From Chryseobacterium sp. Tr-659 (GTDB lineage Bacteria; Bacteroidota; Bacteroidia; Flavobacteriales; Weeksellaceae), in NCBI RefSeq assembly GCF_011752975.1, contig NZ_VWWP01000001.1, positions 868,001 through 932,000 of the forward strand: DNA of 64,000 nucleotides, in the 5' to 3' direction. This document shows, piece by piece, positions 54,147 through 62,605 of the stretch. The notes under the pieces are model-generated. The model had not been told where the DNA came from. It ran no database searches and saw only the letters and a list, made by a program, of their open reading frames with translations. Position numbers and translations under genes: made by a program. Position 1 is the stretch's first letter; every line of letters starts with the position of its first letter.

Positions 54147-54512
54147 ATGAAAAAAAGAGTCTTATTTTTCTCTTTTGTATTATTTTTCTCAGCTTTATGT
54201 GCAGGTCTTGTTGCACATAAAGGGAAAACTCAATCATATTCTGATCTCTTATCAAAGATTCACCTTCTTCAGCAAAAATCCGATCAGCAGACTCAGGCTG
54301 AAATGTACAGCTTTTCAGATGTTCAGGATGCTCAGGATTCTAATGACTGGGAGAAAGTAAAATTTGATTATTCAATACTTGCACAGCAGTGGCTGAGCTA
54401 TTTCTTTGCAGGTTATTCTTATAACATACAGGTTGCTGCTATTCAAAACCGTATTTACATTGCGGCACCAAGATACATTCTGTATCATTCCCTGCAGATA
54501 GCGGGCTGCTAA
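54147..54512 (+). CDS. Hypothetical exported protein, 121 residues
   Basis: Signal peptide (LFFSFVLFFSALCAGLVAHK), then a Gln/Asp-rich helix and a C-terminal half with a hydrophobic stretch (WLSYFFAGYSYNIQVAAIQN). Ends IAGC. No family recognised. It lies 155 bases upstream of ureA on the same strand, so it could be first in that transcript, but the spacer has room for a separate urease promoter. Confidence 0.55.
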   Translation: MKKRVLFFSFVLFFSALCAGLVAHKGKTQSYSDLLSKIHLLQQKSDQQTQAEMYSFSDVQDAQDSNDWEKVKFDYSILAQQWLSYFFAGYSYNIQVAAIQNRIYIAAPRYILYHSLQIAGC

Positions 54513-54667
54513 TCCTTTATTTTAAAATTTAATGATCCTTTTTGGTTTGTATTTATCAATGCAGATCCATGGGTATTATTCCTACATTTTAATTCTTTGA
54601 ACACTTCTATTTGCCTTTACAGAAAGGTGAACCGGATACTGTTTGTCCAATTCTAAATAAAAATACT

Positions 54668-54970
54668 ATGCACTTAACACCGAGAGAAACGGAGAAGCTT
54701 ATGCTATTTCTGGCAGGCGAGCTAGCTCTAAAAAGAAAGGCAAGAGGCCTTAAATTAAACTATCCAGAATCTATTGCATTGATCAGTCACTTCTTGCTTG
54801 AAGGAGCAAGAGATGGAAAAAAAGTAGCTGAACTGATGCAGGAAGGCGCTAATCTTTTAACTAAAGATGACGTGATGCCCGGCGTGGCAGAAATGATCCA
54901 CGATGTTCAGATTGAAGCTACATTCCCTGATGGAACCAAGCTGGTAACCGTACATAATCCAATCCGTTAA
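54668..54970 (+). CDS. ureA: Urease subunit gamma UreA
   Basis: A 100-residue urease gamma subunit. [20 protein letters not shown] and [20 protein letters not shown], then [20 protein letters not shown], are diagnostic. The ATG at 54668 gives the exact family start; an in-frame ATG at 54611 would add 19 unrelated residues. First of the urease structural genes, 13 bases before ureB. Confidence 0.97.
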   Translation: MHLTPRETEKLMLFLAGELALKRKARGLKLNYPESIALISHFLLEGARDGKKVAELMQEGANLLTKDDVMPGVAEMIHDVQIEATFPDGTKLVTVHNPIR

Positions 54971-54983
54971 TACCTATTTTATC

Positions 54984-55352
54984 ATGATACCAGGAGAAAT
55001 TTTTGTAAAAGAAGGTACAATTATCTGCAATGAAGGCAGAGAAACTGTAAAGATCAAAGTAACCAATACAGGAGACCGTCCTATTCAGGTAGGTTCACAC
55101 TTCCATTTTTTTGAAGTCAATAAAGCCATGAGTTTTGACCGTGAAAAAGCTTTCGGAAAGAGACTGAATATTGTAGCAAGTACTGCCGTACGCTTCGAAC
55201 CGGGGGAAGAAAAAGAAGTAGAACTGGTAGAAATAGGAGGAACCAAAAAAGCAATGGGCTTTAATAACCTTGTTGACGGACAGGTAGATTCCGAAGAGCA
55301 GAAAAAAGCAAGCCTTGCAAAAGTTGAAGAGTTAAACTTTAAAAATCATTAA
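54984..55352 (+). CDS. ureB: Urease subunit beta UreB
   Basis: A 122-residue beta subunit. [40 protein letters not shown] and [20 protein letters not shown], with [16 protein letters not shown], are typical. It packs with UreA and UreC in the (alpha-beta-gamma)3 enzyme. One base separates its stop from the ureC start. Confidence 0.97.
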   Translation: MIPGEIFVKEGTIICNEGRETVKIKVTNTGDRPIQVGSHFHFFEVNKAMSFDREKAFGKRLNIVASTAVRFEPGEEKEVELVEIGGTKKAMGFNNLVDGQVDSEEQKKASLAKVEELNFKNH

Positions 55353-55353
55353 G

Positions 55354-57075
55354 ATGAGCTTAAACGTAGACAGAAAACAATACGCCAATATATTAGGTCC
55401 TACAGCCGGAGACAAAATCAGACTGGGAGATACTGAAATTATTATTGAAATCGAGAAAGATTTCACCCATTACGGAGACGAAGCTGTTTTCGGAGGTGGA
55501 AAAACCGTACGAGACGGTATGGGGCAGAATGTAACCGCCAAAAGGGATGAAGGCGTTCTTGACCTTTGTATTACAGGTGCAGTAATCATAGACCATTGGG
55601 GAATTGTAAAAGGAGATATCGGAATTAAAGACGGAAAGATCGTTGGAATCGGAAAGGCCGGTAACCCGGATACAATGGACGGGGTAACACCGAACATGAT
55701 TATAGGGGCTTCCACGGAAGTTCATGGAGGAAAAGGGTATATTGTAACTGCCGGAGGTATTGATACTCACATTCACTATATCTGTCCGCAACAGATCGAA
55801 ACATCTTTATACAGCGGAATTACAACAATGATTGGCGGAGGAACGGGACCTAATGACGGAACCAACGCTACAACGGTTACTCCGGGAAGATTCAACATGC
55901 AGAAAATGCTTGAAGCAGCAGAAGAATATCCGATGAACCTTGGTTTCTTCGGAAAAGGAAATTGTTCTGCAGAAGAACCGATTGAAGAACAGGTAGAAGC
56001 AGGAGCTTTAGGAGTAAAGATCCACGAAGACTGGGGAGCAACACCTGCAACCATTGATGCAGCATTGAAAGTTGCAGATAAATATGATGTTCAGGTAGCC
56101 ATCCACACCGATACGCTGAATGAAGGAGGATTTCTGGAAGATACCATGAGAGCGATTAACGGAAGAGTTATTCACACATTCCACACCGAAGGAGCTGGCG
56201 GAGGTCATGCGCCGGACATCATCAAAGCAGCAATGTATCCAAACGTATTGCCGGCTTCAACCAACCCTACACGTCCCTACACAATCAATACAATTGATGA
56301 GCACTTGGATATGCTGATGGTTTGCCACCACCTGAGCAAGAACATTCCTGAAGATGTGGCATTCGCAGATTCGCGTATCCGTCCTGAAACCATTGCAGCA
56401 GAAGATATTCTCCACGATATGGGCGTTTTCAGTATCATGAGCTCGGATTCTCAGGCGATGGGAAGACCGGGGGAAGTGATCACAAGAACGTGGCAGACAG
56501 CAAGCAAAATGAAGGAGCAGAGAGGTGATCTGACTGAAGATAAAGACAGCGGAAATGATAACTACCGTGCTAAAAGATATGTGGCGAAGTATACAATTAA
56601 CCCGGCTATTGCACACGGTATTTCAGAATATGTAGGATCTATTGAAGAAGGGAAATTAGCAGATTTAGTGATCTGGAAACCTGCGTTATTCGGAGTAAAG
56701 CCTGAAATGATTGTAAAGGGAGGATTTGTAATTGCCGCTAAAATGGGAGATCCTAATGCTTCTATTCCAACACCACAGCCAATTATCTACAGAAATATGT
56801 TTGGAGCTCACGGAAAAGCTAAGTTTGGGACTTGCGCGAATTTCGTTTCTCAGATCTCTATTGATAACGGAACTATTGCTTCTTACAAATTGGAGAAAAT
56901 GATTCTTCCAGTGAAAAACTGTAGAAACATTTCCAAGAAAGACCTTATTCATAATGACAAGACTCCTTTAATTGAAGTGAATCCTGAAAACTATAAAGTA
57001 ACGGTAGATGGTGAATACATCACTTGTGAACCGGCAGAAAAACTTCCTTTAACACAGTTGTATTACTTGTTCTAA
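55354..57075 (+). CDS. ureC: Urease subunit alpha UreC
   Basis: A 573-residue catalytic subunit that hydrolyses urea to ammonia and carbamate at a two-nickel site. Nickel ligands His139 and His141 (HIHY), the carbamylated Lys222 (GVKIHEDWG), His residues in [12 protein letters not shown] and [16 protein letters not shown] segment ([15 protein letters not shown]), and the metal Asp in SSDSQAMGR are all present. The flap residues Cys324 and His325 (VCHHLSKN) correspond to Klebsiella Cys319/His320. Nothing suggests loss of activity. Confidence 0.98.
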   Translation: MSLNVDRKQYANILGPTAGDKIRLGDTEIIIEIEKDFTHYGDEAVFGGGKTVRDGMGQNVTAKRDEGVLDLCITGAVIIDHWGIVKGDIGIKDGKIVGIGKAGNPDTMDGVTPNMIIGASTEVHGGKGYIVTAGGIDTHIHYICPQQIETSLYSGITTMIGGGTGPNDGTNATTVTPGRFNMQKMLEAAEEYPMNLGFFGKGNCSAEEPIEEQVEAGALGVKIHEDWGATPATIDAALKVADKYDVQVAIHTDTLNEGGFLEDTMRAINGRVIHTFHTEGAGGGHAPDIIKAAMYPNVLPASTNPTRPYTINTIDEHLDMLMVCHHLSKNIPEDVAFADSRIRPETIAAEDILHDMGVFSIMSSDSQAMGRPGEVITRTWQTASKMKEQRGDLTEDKDSGNDNYRAKRYVAKYTINPAIAHGISEYVGSIEEGKLADLVIWKPALFGVKPEMIVKGGFVIAAKMGDPNASIPTPQPIIYRNMFGAHGKAKFGTCANFVSQISIDNGTIASYKLEKMILPVKNCRNISKKDLIHNDKTPLIEVNPENYKVTVDGEYITCEPAEKLPLTQLYYLF

Positions 57076-57086
57076 GATATATCTCA

Positions 57087-57119
57087 AAACCTTATAGGTC
57101 TTTAAAACCTATAAGGTTT
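57087..57119. repeat. Hairpin between ureC and the barrel gene
   Basis: AAACCTTATAGGT / ACCTATAAGGTTT, a 13-bp perfect stem with a 7-base loop, 12 bases after the ureC stop. The T-run after it is weak. May protect the ureABC message or attenuate the genes downstream. Confidence 0.7.
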
Positions 57120-57174
57120 ACCTAAAAGATTTATCCAATAGAATGTAAAAAATAATTATAGAACTAAGTTTAAA

Positions 57175-57822
57175 ATGAAATACTTTAATAAAACAGTTTT
57201 TTCTCTTGCTCTTGCTGGCATGTCAGTACTTTCAGGAAATGTAAGCGCACAGTTTTTAGGAGGACACAGGCTTAAAAGTGATGAGGACGGGCCCAAAGGG
57301 CAATTCATGGTTTACGGCTCATTAGACTATTCTAAAGTAACTACACCGTCTACCAGCAGCAGTACAGTTTCCAGCGCGCCGCTTGGAGTAGGCTATTTTA
57401 TCAATAATAATGACCTTATCGGGGTAAATTATGCATATTCACAAAACTCAGTGAATCATAATGTAGTCTACAAACAGAATGAAGCAGGGATCTGGTACAG
57501 CCCTTCATTAATGCTTGGGAAATATTTTGTACTGATCGGGCAGGTAGATGCTCACTATGTTTGGGGACAGCAGATGGCTGCAGCAGCGGATGGTATGCAA
57601 AACTTTAACGGGTTCCGTTTGCGTGCGTACCCTTTGATAGGGATATTACTAGGTGGTGGATGGGCTTTGAAATTCAAATTTGCAGAACTTTCAATGCTTC
57701 AAACCAAAACGAAAGAAGAAGGCTGGACCAAAAGCTATGTGGCAGGAATCAGCGGTTCAACATTTGGGGTAGGTATTTCCAAAAACTTTGACTTCAGAAA
57801 AAAATCCAAAAATGATAATTAA
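57175..57822 (+). CDS. Outer-membrane beta-barrel protein inside the urease operon
   Basis: A 215-residue exported protein (signal ALAGMSVLSGNVSAQ). The mature part begins FLGGHRLKSDEDGPKG, then eight or so amphipathic strands (GQFMVYGSLDYSKV, PLGVGYFINNNDLIGVNYAY, YVLIGQVDAHYVW-like) and ends KSYVAGISGSTFGVGISKNF, a barrel-type C-terminus. It resembles small Bacteroidota outer-membrane proteins. It is located between ureC and ureE and its end overlaps ureE by 11 bases, so it is part of the transcript. Role in urea, ammonia or nickel passage is inference. Confidence 0.8.
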   Translation: MKYFNKTVFSLALAGMSVLSGNVSAQFLGGHRLKSDEDGPKGQFMVYGSLDYSKVTTPSTSSSTVSSAPLGVGYFINNNDLIGVNYAYSQNSVNHNVVYKQNEAGIWYSPSLMLGKYFVLIGQVDAHYVWGQQMAAAADGMQNFNGFRLRAYPLIGILLGGGWALKFKFAELSMLQTKTKEEGWTKSYVAGISGSTFGVGISKNFDFRKKSKNDN

Positions 57823-58321
57823 TCAAATCATAGGCAATCTCTCCGAAAGTCCTACGGAAAAAACCATAGATTATCTTGATCTGGAATGGTTTGAAACCAC
57901 TAAAAGAATTCAGCGTAAAAGAACCAGACAGGGAGTGGATGTTGCGATCAAATTCCTTAGAGAAGGGCAGCGTTTACGTGAAGGAGATATTCTTTTTGAG
58001 GACGCAGAAAAAATAATAGCTATCAATGTGCTGGAAACGGAAGCTATTGTCATGTCACCAGCTTCTCTGTTAGAAATGGGAACCGTGTGCTATGAAATCG
58101 GGAACAAACATATTCCGCTTTTCATTCAGGAGGATAAAGTATTGCTTCCATTTGAAATGCCTATGTTCAGATGGCTGGAAGCAAGCGGCTTTAAACCCGA
58201 AAAGCAATCCGTAAAACTGCTGAACCTTCTTAAATCTAATGTAGAACCTCATGGACATGGAAGTCTGGGATCCACAATTTTCACCAAAATCTTAAAAATG
58301 GCCGCTCCAAAAGATGAATAA
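57812..58321 (+). CDS. ureE: Urease accessory protein UreE
   Basis: A 169-residue nickel metallochaperone. The N-terminal domain (KRTRQGVDVAIKFLREGQRL, REGDILF) and metal-binding domain (EMGTVCYEIGNKHIPLFIQE with the conserved His near residue 100) are clear. The C-terminus has only a short HGHG element and no long His tail. The start at 57812 overlaps the barrel gene's stop; the longer frame from 57788 is unlikely. It overlaps ureF by 8 bases. Confidence 0.93.
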   Translation: MIINQIIGNLSESPTEKTIDYLDLEWFETTKRIQRKRTRQGVDVAIKFLREGQRLREGDILFEDAEKIIAINVLETEAIVMSPASLLEMGTVCYEIGNKHIPLFIQEDKVLLPFEMPMFRWLEASGFKPEKQSVKLLNLLKSNVEPHGHGSLGSTIFTKILKMAAPKDE

Positions 58322-59012
58322 TATGAATATAAACTTTCTGTCGGGACTGCTTCATCTTGCAGATCCCACACTTCCCATCGGCGGTTATACCCATTCCAAC
58401 GGACTAGAAACATATGTACAGGAAAGAATAGTACATAATGTAGAAACGGCAAAGGAGTTTGTGCAGAATATGCTGCAGTATAATCTTAAATTCAATGACG
58501 GAGCTTTTGTAAAACTGGCATATAGAGCTGCAGAGAAGGAAGATTTAGAATTGTTACTAAAGCTTGATAATGAATGTAATGCGATCAAATGTCCAAGAGA
58601 AATCCGTCAGGCAAGTCAGAAATTAGGGTTGAGATTAATAAAAATCTTTAAAAGAAGAGAAAGCTTTCCTTTTATGGACGCTTTTGAAAAAGCGGTTCGA
58701 AACCGTGAAGCGAATTCCCACTACTGTATTGTATTTGGAGTGTATGCTTACCTGATGAAAATTCCTCTATATGAAGCCCTTTTAGGATTCTATTATACTT
58801 CAGTTGCAGGAATGATTACCAATGCAGTAAAACTGGTTCCGCTAGGACAGCTTGATGGGCAGGATATCCTATTTTCATTATATCCTGTAATGGAAAAAAC
58901 AATATGGGAAACCATGGAGCTGGATAGAGATATGGTAGGGCTTTGTAATACAGCTTTTGACATCAGGTGTATGCAGCATGAGAGATTGTATTCAAGACTT
59001 TATATGTCGTAG
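58314..59012 (+). CDS. ureF: Urease accessory protein UreF
   Basis: A 232-residue all-helical accessory protein. LLHLADPTLPIGGYTHSNGL and TYVQER near the start, AYLMKIPLYEALLGFYYTSV, AGMITNAVKLVPLGQLDGQD in the middle are standard UreF features. It forms the UreDFG complex that gates nickel insertion. A structured 200-base spacer separates it from ureG. Confidence 0.95.
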   Translation: MNNMNINFLSGLLHLADPTLPIGGYTHSNGLETYVQERIVHNVETAKEFVQNMLQYNLKFNDGAFVKLAYRAAEKEDLELLLKLDNECNAIKCPREIRQASQKLGLRLIKIFKRRESFPFMDAFEKAVRNREANSHYCIVFGVYAYLMKIPLYEALLGFYYTSVAGMITNAVKLVPLGQLDGQDILFSLYPVMEKTIWETMELDRDMVGLCNTAFDIRCMQHERLYSRLYMS

Positions 59013-59214
59013 AAAGCGAAAGGGTAAAAGGCGGAATAGCAAATACAGCAATGAATGATTTGTCCTTTGCTGAGTGAGATGCCTTTTACATCCCTTAAAA
59101 TTATCCTCAATTAATAAAAAGTCCATTGTGCTAAAAAATGAAGAGCAGGTGGCGAGTTTGCAGATTGGCCTTTTCGCCTTTTTGCAAAAATGTAATCAAT
59201 TAAAATTTAAAAAA

Positions 59215-59853
59215 ATGGAAAATAGAAAATACATAAAAGTAGGTGTTGCAGGACCCGTAGGTTCAGGAAAAACAGCATTATTGGAACGTTTAAGCAGAAA
59301 ATTGTTCGGGATTTATGATCTTGGGGTGATTACCAATGATATCTATACCAAAGAAGATGCTGAATTTATGGCTAAAAATAGTCTTCTTCCTCATGACAGA
59401 ATCATTGGAGTGGAAACAGGAGGATGTCCTCACACAGCAATCCGTGAAGATGCCAGTATGAACCTTGAAGCAGTAGATGAATTGGCTGCACGTTTTCCCG
59501 AAATTGAACTGGTTCTTATTGAAAGTGGAGGGGATAACCTTTCTGCAACTTTCAGCCCGGACCTTGCAGACGTTACCATCTTCATTATTGATGTGGCCGA
59601 AGGGGAGAAAATCCCGAGAAAAGGAGGACCTGGTATTACAAGATCAGACTTATTGATCATTAACAAAATTGACCTTGCACCACACGTAGGAGCAAGTCTT
59701 GAAGTAATGGAAAGAGATGCAAGAAGAATGAGAAATGGAAATCCTTTTGTATTTACTAATCTGAAAACAGATCACGGGTTAGACAGCGTTATCGGGTGGA
59801 TTAAAAAATATGCACTTCTTGAAGAAATCGAAGAACCGAACTTAGTAAGATAA
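59215..59853 (+). CDS. ureG: Urease accessory GTPase UreG
   Basis: A 212-residue SIMIBI-class GTPase. P-loop GPVGSGKT (residues 13-20), [15 protein letters not shown], the metal-binding [19 protein letters not shown] (CPH motif), [17 protein letters not shown] and [11 protein letters not shown] are intact. The start at 59215 matches the family; a longer frame from 59074 reads through spacer DNA. It drives nickel delivery to UreC by GTP hydrolysis. ureD follows immediately. Confidence 0.97.
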   Translation: MENRKYIKVGVAGPVGSGKTALLERLSRKLFGIYDLGVITNDIYTKEDAEFMAKNSLLPHDRIIGVETGGCPHTAIREDASMNLEAVDELAARFPEIELVLIESGGDNLSATFSPDLADVTIFIIDVAEGEKIPRKGGPGITRSDLLIINKIDLAPHVGASLEVMERDARRMRNGNPFVFTNLKTDHGLDSVIGWIKKYALLEEIEEPNLVR

Positions 59854-60642
59854 ATGAATAGTCGTTTAAATATTATTGCAGGATTCAAGGGAGGAGAATC
59901 ATATGTGAAAGATCTTTATGTCTCACTGCCATTCAGAGTAGTTTCTGTAGGGCAGAGAAAAAATGACAATAAGCTCTATCAGATGGTGATGAGCTCCTCG
60001 CCGGGGATTCTGGATGGAGACCATTATCAGTTGGAGGTTGCTCTTGAGAAAGGAGCCTCTCTTCAGCTGCAGTCACAGTCGTATCAGAGACTTTTCAATA
60101 TGAAAGATAAGGCTGTTCAGGAACTGAATGTAACAATGCAGGACGAAACCTCTTTCGCGTACGTTCCACATCCTGTAGTTCCTCATGAAGATTCAAATTT
60201 TAAGAGTAAAGCGAATATTCACATCGGGAAAGACAGCCAGATCATCATCAGTGAGATCATTACCTGCGGAAGAAAACATTACGGAGAAGTTTTTAAGCTG
60301 AAACGTTTTCAAAACCTGATGGAAATTTATCACAATAATAAACTGGTTGTAAAAGACAATGTTCTGATTCAGCCGGATATGATCCCTATCAGCAGTATCG
60401 GAAATCTGGAACAGTATACGCACCAGGGAACCCTGATCTTCTACAGCACAAAAGAAAATGTAGATAAAACCGGACTGATTGAAGAGATTGTTGAAGCAGC
60501 AGCACAACACCGTGCAGAAATGGAAGTAGGAGTTTCAGCTATGGAAGATAACGGATTTGTTGTAAGAGCTCTGGGACATGGTGGAGAACTGATGTATAAC
60601 TTCTTCCTGTATGTTCAGGAAATACTCTGGTCGCTGGAGTAA
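59854..60642 (+). CDS. ureD: Urease accessory protein UreD (UreH)
   Basis: A 262-residue beta-rich accessory protein. MVMSSSPGILDGDHYQLEVA, LQLQSQSYQRLF, FAYVPHPVVPHEDSNF and the late VVRALGHGGELMYNFF match UreD. It bridges UreC and UreFG and forms the nickel tunnel. It starts one base after the ureG stop. A long hairpin follows. Confidence 0.95.
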   Translation: MNSRLNIIAGFKGGESYVKDLYVSLPFRVVSVGQRKNDNKLYQMVMSSSPGILDGDHYQLEVALEKGASLQLQSQSYQRLFNMKDKAVQELNVTMQDETSFAYVPHPVVPHEDSNFKSKANIHIGKDSQIIISEIITCGRKHYGEVFKLKRFQNLMEIYHNNKLVVKDNVLIQPDMIPISSIGNLEQYTHQGTLIFYSTKENVDKTGLIEEIVEAAAQHRAEMEVGVSAMEDNGFVVRALGHGGELMYNFFLYVQEILWSLE

Positions 60643-60655
60643 GAATCTGGTCTTG

Positions 60656-60696
60656 CGGGAGCCTTGTCAAGGTTCAAAACCTTGACAAGGCTCCCG
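60656..60696. repeat. Perfect 19-bp hairpin after ureD
   Basis: CGGGAGCCTTGTCAAGGTT and AACCTTGACAAGGCTCCCG pair over 19 bp around CAA. No immediate T-run (T-poor on plus), so rather a repeat-type stem or mRNA-stability structure than a classical terminator. Confidence 0.75.
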
Positions 60697-60721
60697 GATA
60701 GATAAAAAAATTAAATAAAAA

Positions 60722-61423
60722 ATGGATAGTACAGTTTGGGCGCTTCTTGTGAGTGCCATTTCAATAAGTTTTATACATACAGCTTCAGGACCGGATCATT
60801 ACCTGCCGTTCATCGTAATTTCAAAATCCAAGGGATGGAGCGGAATGAAAACAGCAATACTTACTGTTGTTTGTGGATTGGGACATGTATTGAGCTCCCT
60901 GATTTTAGGCTTTATCGGTGTATTTCTAGGCTGGCAGCTAAATAAAATCTCATGGTTTCAGGATATCAGGGGAAATTTCTCTGGATGGGCATTGCTGATC
61001 TTTGGCGGCGTGTACCTGGTATACGGCCTGGTTCAGGCTATCAGAAACAAGCCACATAAGCATTTCGATGTAATGGGTGATGATGTGTATGTGTATGAAC
61101 ACAATCACAGTGAAGTGGTAATGCCTCAAAAAAGAATAAAAGTAACTCCGCTTGTCCTTTTCATGATCTTTGTAATGGGCCCCAGTGAACCTTTGATCCC
61201 TTTATTATTCTATTCCGGGGTAAAACATTCAGTATCGGAAATTGCAGTTTTGGTGACTTCATTCACCGCAACAACTGTTTTAACGATGCTGGGAATGGTT
61301 CTGCTGGGACGTTACGGCTACTCAACATTATTCAATACCGAAAAACTGGAAAGATATATGGGAGTGGTAAGCGGAGCAGTAGTAACCGTTTGTGGGGTAG
61401 GAATGGTCTTTTTGGGCTGGTAA
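60722..61423 (+). CDS. UreH/NiCoT-like nickel permease, putative
   Basis: A 233-residue inner-membrane protein with about six TM helices. Helix 1-2 has SFIHTASGPDHYLPF, close to the HX4DH signature of nickel/cobalt permeases but with one extra residue. A cytoplasmic or periplasmic loop at about 109-131 is rich in His and acidic residues (NKPHKHFDVMGDDV, YEHNHSEVV), suited to metal binding. MGPSEPLIPLLFY is a second conserved helix. Its place after ureD supports nickel import for urease; TauE/SafE-type export is an alternative. Confidence 0.7.
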   Translation: MDSTVWALLVSAISISFIHTASGPDHYLPFIVISKSKGWSGMKTAILTVVCGLGHVLSSLILGFIGVFLGWQLNKISWFQDIRGNFSGWALLIFGGVYLVYGLVQAIRNKPHKHFDVMGDDVYVYEHNHSEVVMPQKRIKVTPLVLFMIFVMGPSEPLIPLLFYSGVKHSVSEIAVLVTSFTATTVLTMLGMVLLGRYGYSTLFNTEKLERYMGVVSGAVVTVCGVGMVFLGW

Positions 61424-61510
61424 ACAGAGTGGTGAGGTTAGAGGATCGGAGAGTTTGATAGCGAAAGTGTTTAAAATTATCCTCTTTTTACTGATGGTTA
61501 AGGATTCTTA

Positions 61511-61548
61511 CTTCACCATTCACTTGCGAAACAAAATTGGCTATTGAC
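61511..61548 (-). repeat. Intergenic repeat family R2, copy D
   Basis: CTTCACCATTCACTTGCGAA then ACAAAATTGGCTATTGAC, matching copy C closely. Lies between the nickel-permease-like and urea-transporter genes. Confidence 0.6.
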
Positions 61549-61601
61549 ATATAAAATTAAAATGTCGCCTGTCAACTACTAATTATTAATACAAAAAAAC
61601 T

Positions 61602-62489
61602 ATGGACGAATTTTTCAAAAAAATCCCTTTTATTGATAATGTTTTAAAAGGAATTGGGCAGATTATGCTTCAGGAAAACAGATGGACTGGTCTTCTGTTT
61701 TTAATAGGAATCTTTATGGGAAGCTGGCAGTGTGGAGTAGCGGTATTAATTTCAACAGCTGCCGGAACTTTTACAGCCATGAAGCTTAAATATAATAAAG
61801 CTGAAATCAACGCCGGGTTATATGGCTTCAGTGCAGCGCTTGTAGGCGTGGCATTGGCTTTCCTGTTTGAAACAACGGTATTAATCTGGATTCTTATTAT
61901 CCTGGGTGGAGCATTGGCAGCCGTTATTCAACATTTTTTTATTCAGAAAAAAATCCCGGTATTTACATTTCCTTTCATCATTATTACCTGGGTAGTAGTA
62001 TTTGCATTACATCATTTTACACATATTCCGCCGTCTGCCATGTTGAGCAGTGAAGTGGTACCTACCAAATATGATGATTTTCTTACCTGTACCAACGGTT
62101 TTGGAGAGGTGATATTTCAGGGGGGAGTACTTTCGGGAATGATTTTCTTTATTGCCGTTTTCATCAGCTCACCAATTGCCGCTTTATACGGACTTGTGGC
62201 ATCAATTCTGGGAGCAGGATTATCCCAGCTAAATGGTGAACCCATCAAAGAGATTCATATGGGATTATTTGGTTTTAATGCTGTATTATCTGCCATTGTG
62301 TTTTCAGGAGTAAAAAAGACGGACGGTTTATGGGTACTTATTGCCGTTCTGCTGACTATCGTGATTGATGATTTTCTGATTGATAATCATTGTCTGGATG
62401 CAGTAGGCGGAGTGTTCACCTTCCCGTTTGTAGCAGGTACCTGGATTACACTTTTAATTCAAAAGATATTTCTTAAAGTGAAAGGATAA
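61602..62489 (+). CDS. Urea transporter (UT family)
   Basis: A 295-residue membrane channel made of two inverted halves. The urea-selectivity stretches are INAGLYGFSAALVGVALAF in the first half and IHMGLFGFNAVLSAIVFSG in the second, with AVLISTAAGTFTAMKLKYN and PIAALYGLVASILGAGLSQL preceding them. It lets urea cross the inner membrane by facilitated diffusion, supplying the urease encoded upstream. Confidence 0.92.
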   Translation: MDEFFKKIPFIDNVLKGIGQIMLQENRWTGLLFLIGIFMGSWQCGVAVLISTAAGTFTAMKLKYNKAEINAGLYGFSAALVGVALAFLFETTVLIWILIILGGALAAVIQHFFIQKKIPVFTFPFIIITWVVVFALHHFTHIPPSAMLSSEVVPTKYDDFLTCTNGFGEVIFQGGVLSGMIFFIAVFISSPIAALYGLVASILGAGLSQLNGEPIKEIHMGLFGFNAVLSAIVFSGVKKTDGLWVLIAVLLTIVIDDFLIDNHCLDAVGGVFTFPFVAGTWITLLIQKIFLKVKG

Positions 62490-62605
62490 ATTATATAGAG
62501 TTAAAAATAAAAAACTGAAGAAACTAAAGTGAGGAAGTTGTTATCCTCATCTTTATCGTTAAAAATCAGAGAGGAAAATTTCTTCTAAAATTTAAAAAAT
62601 AAAAA

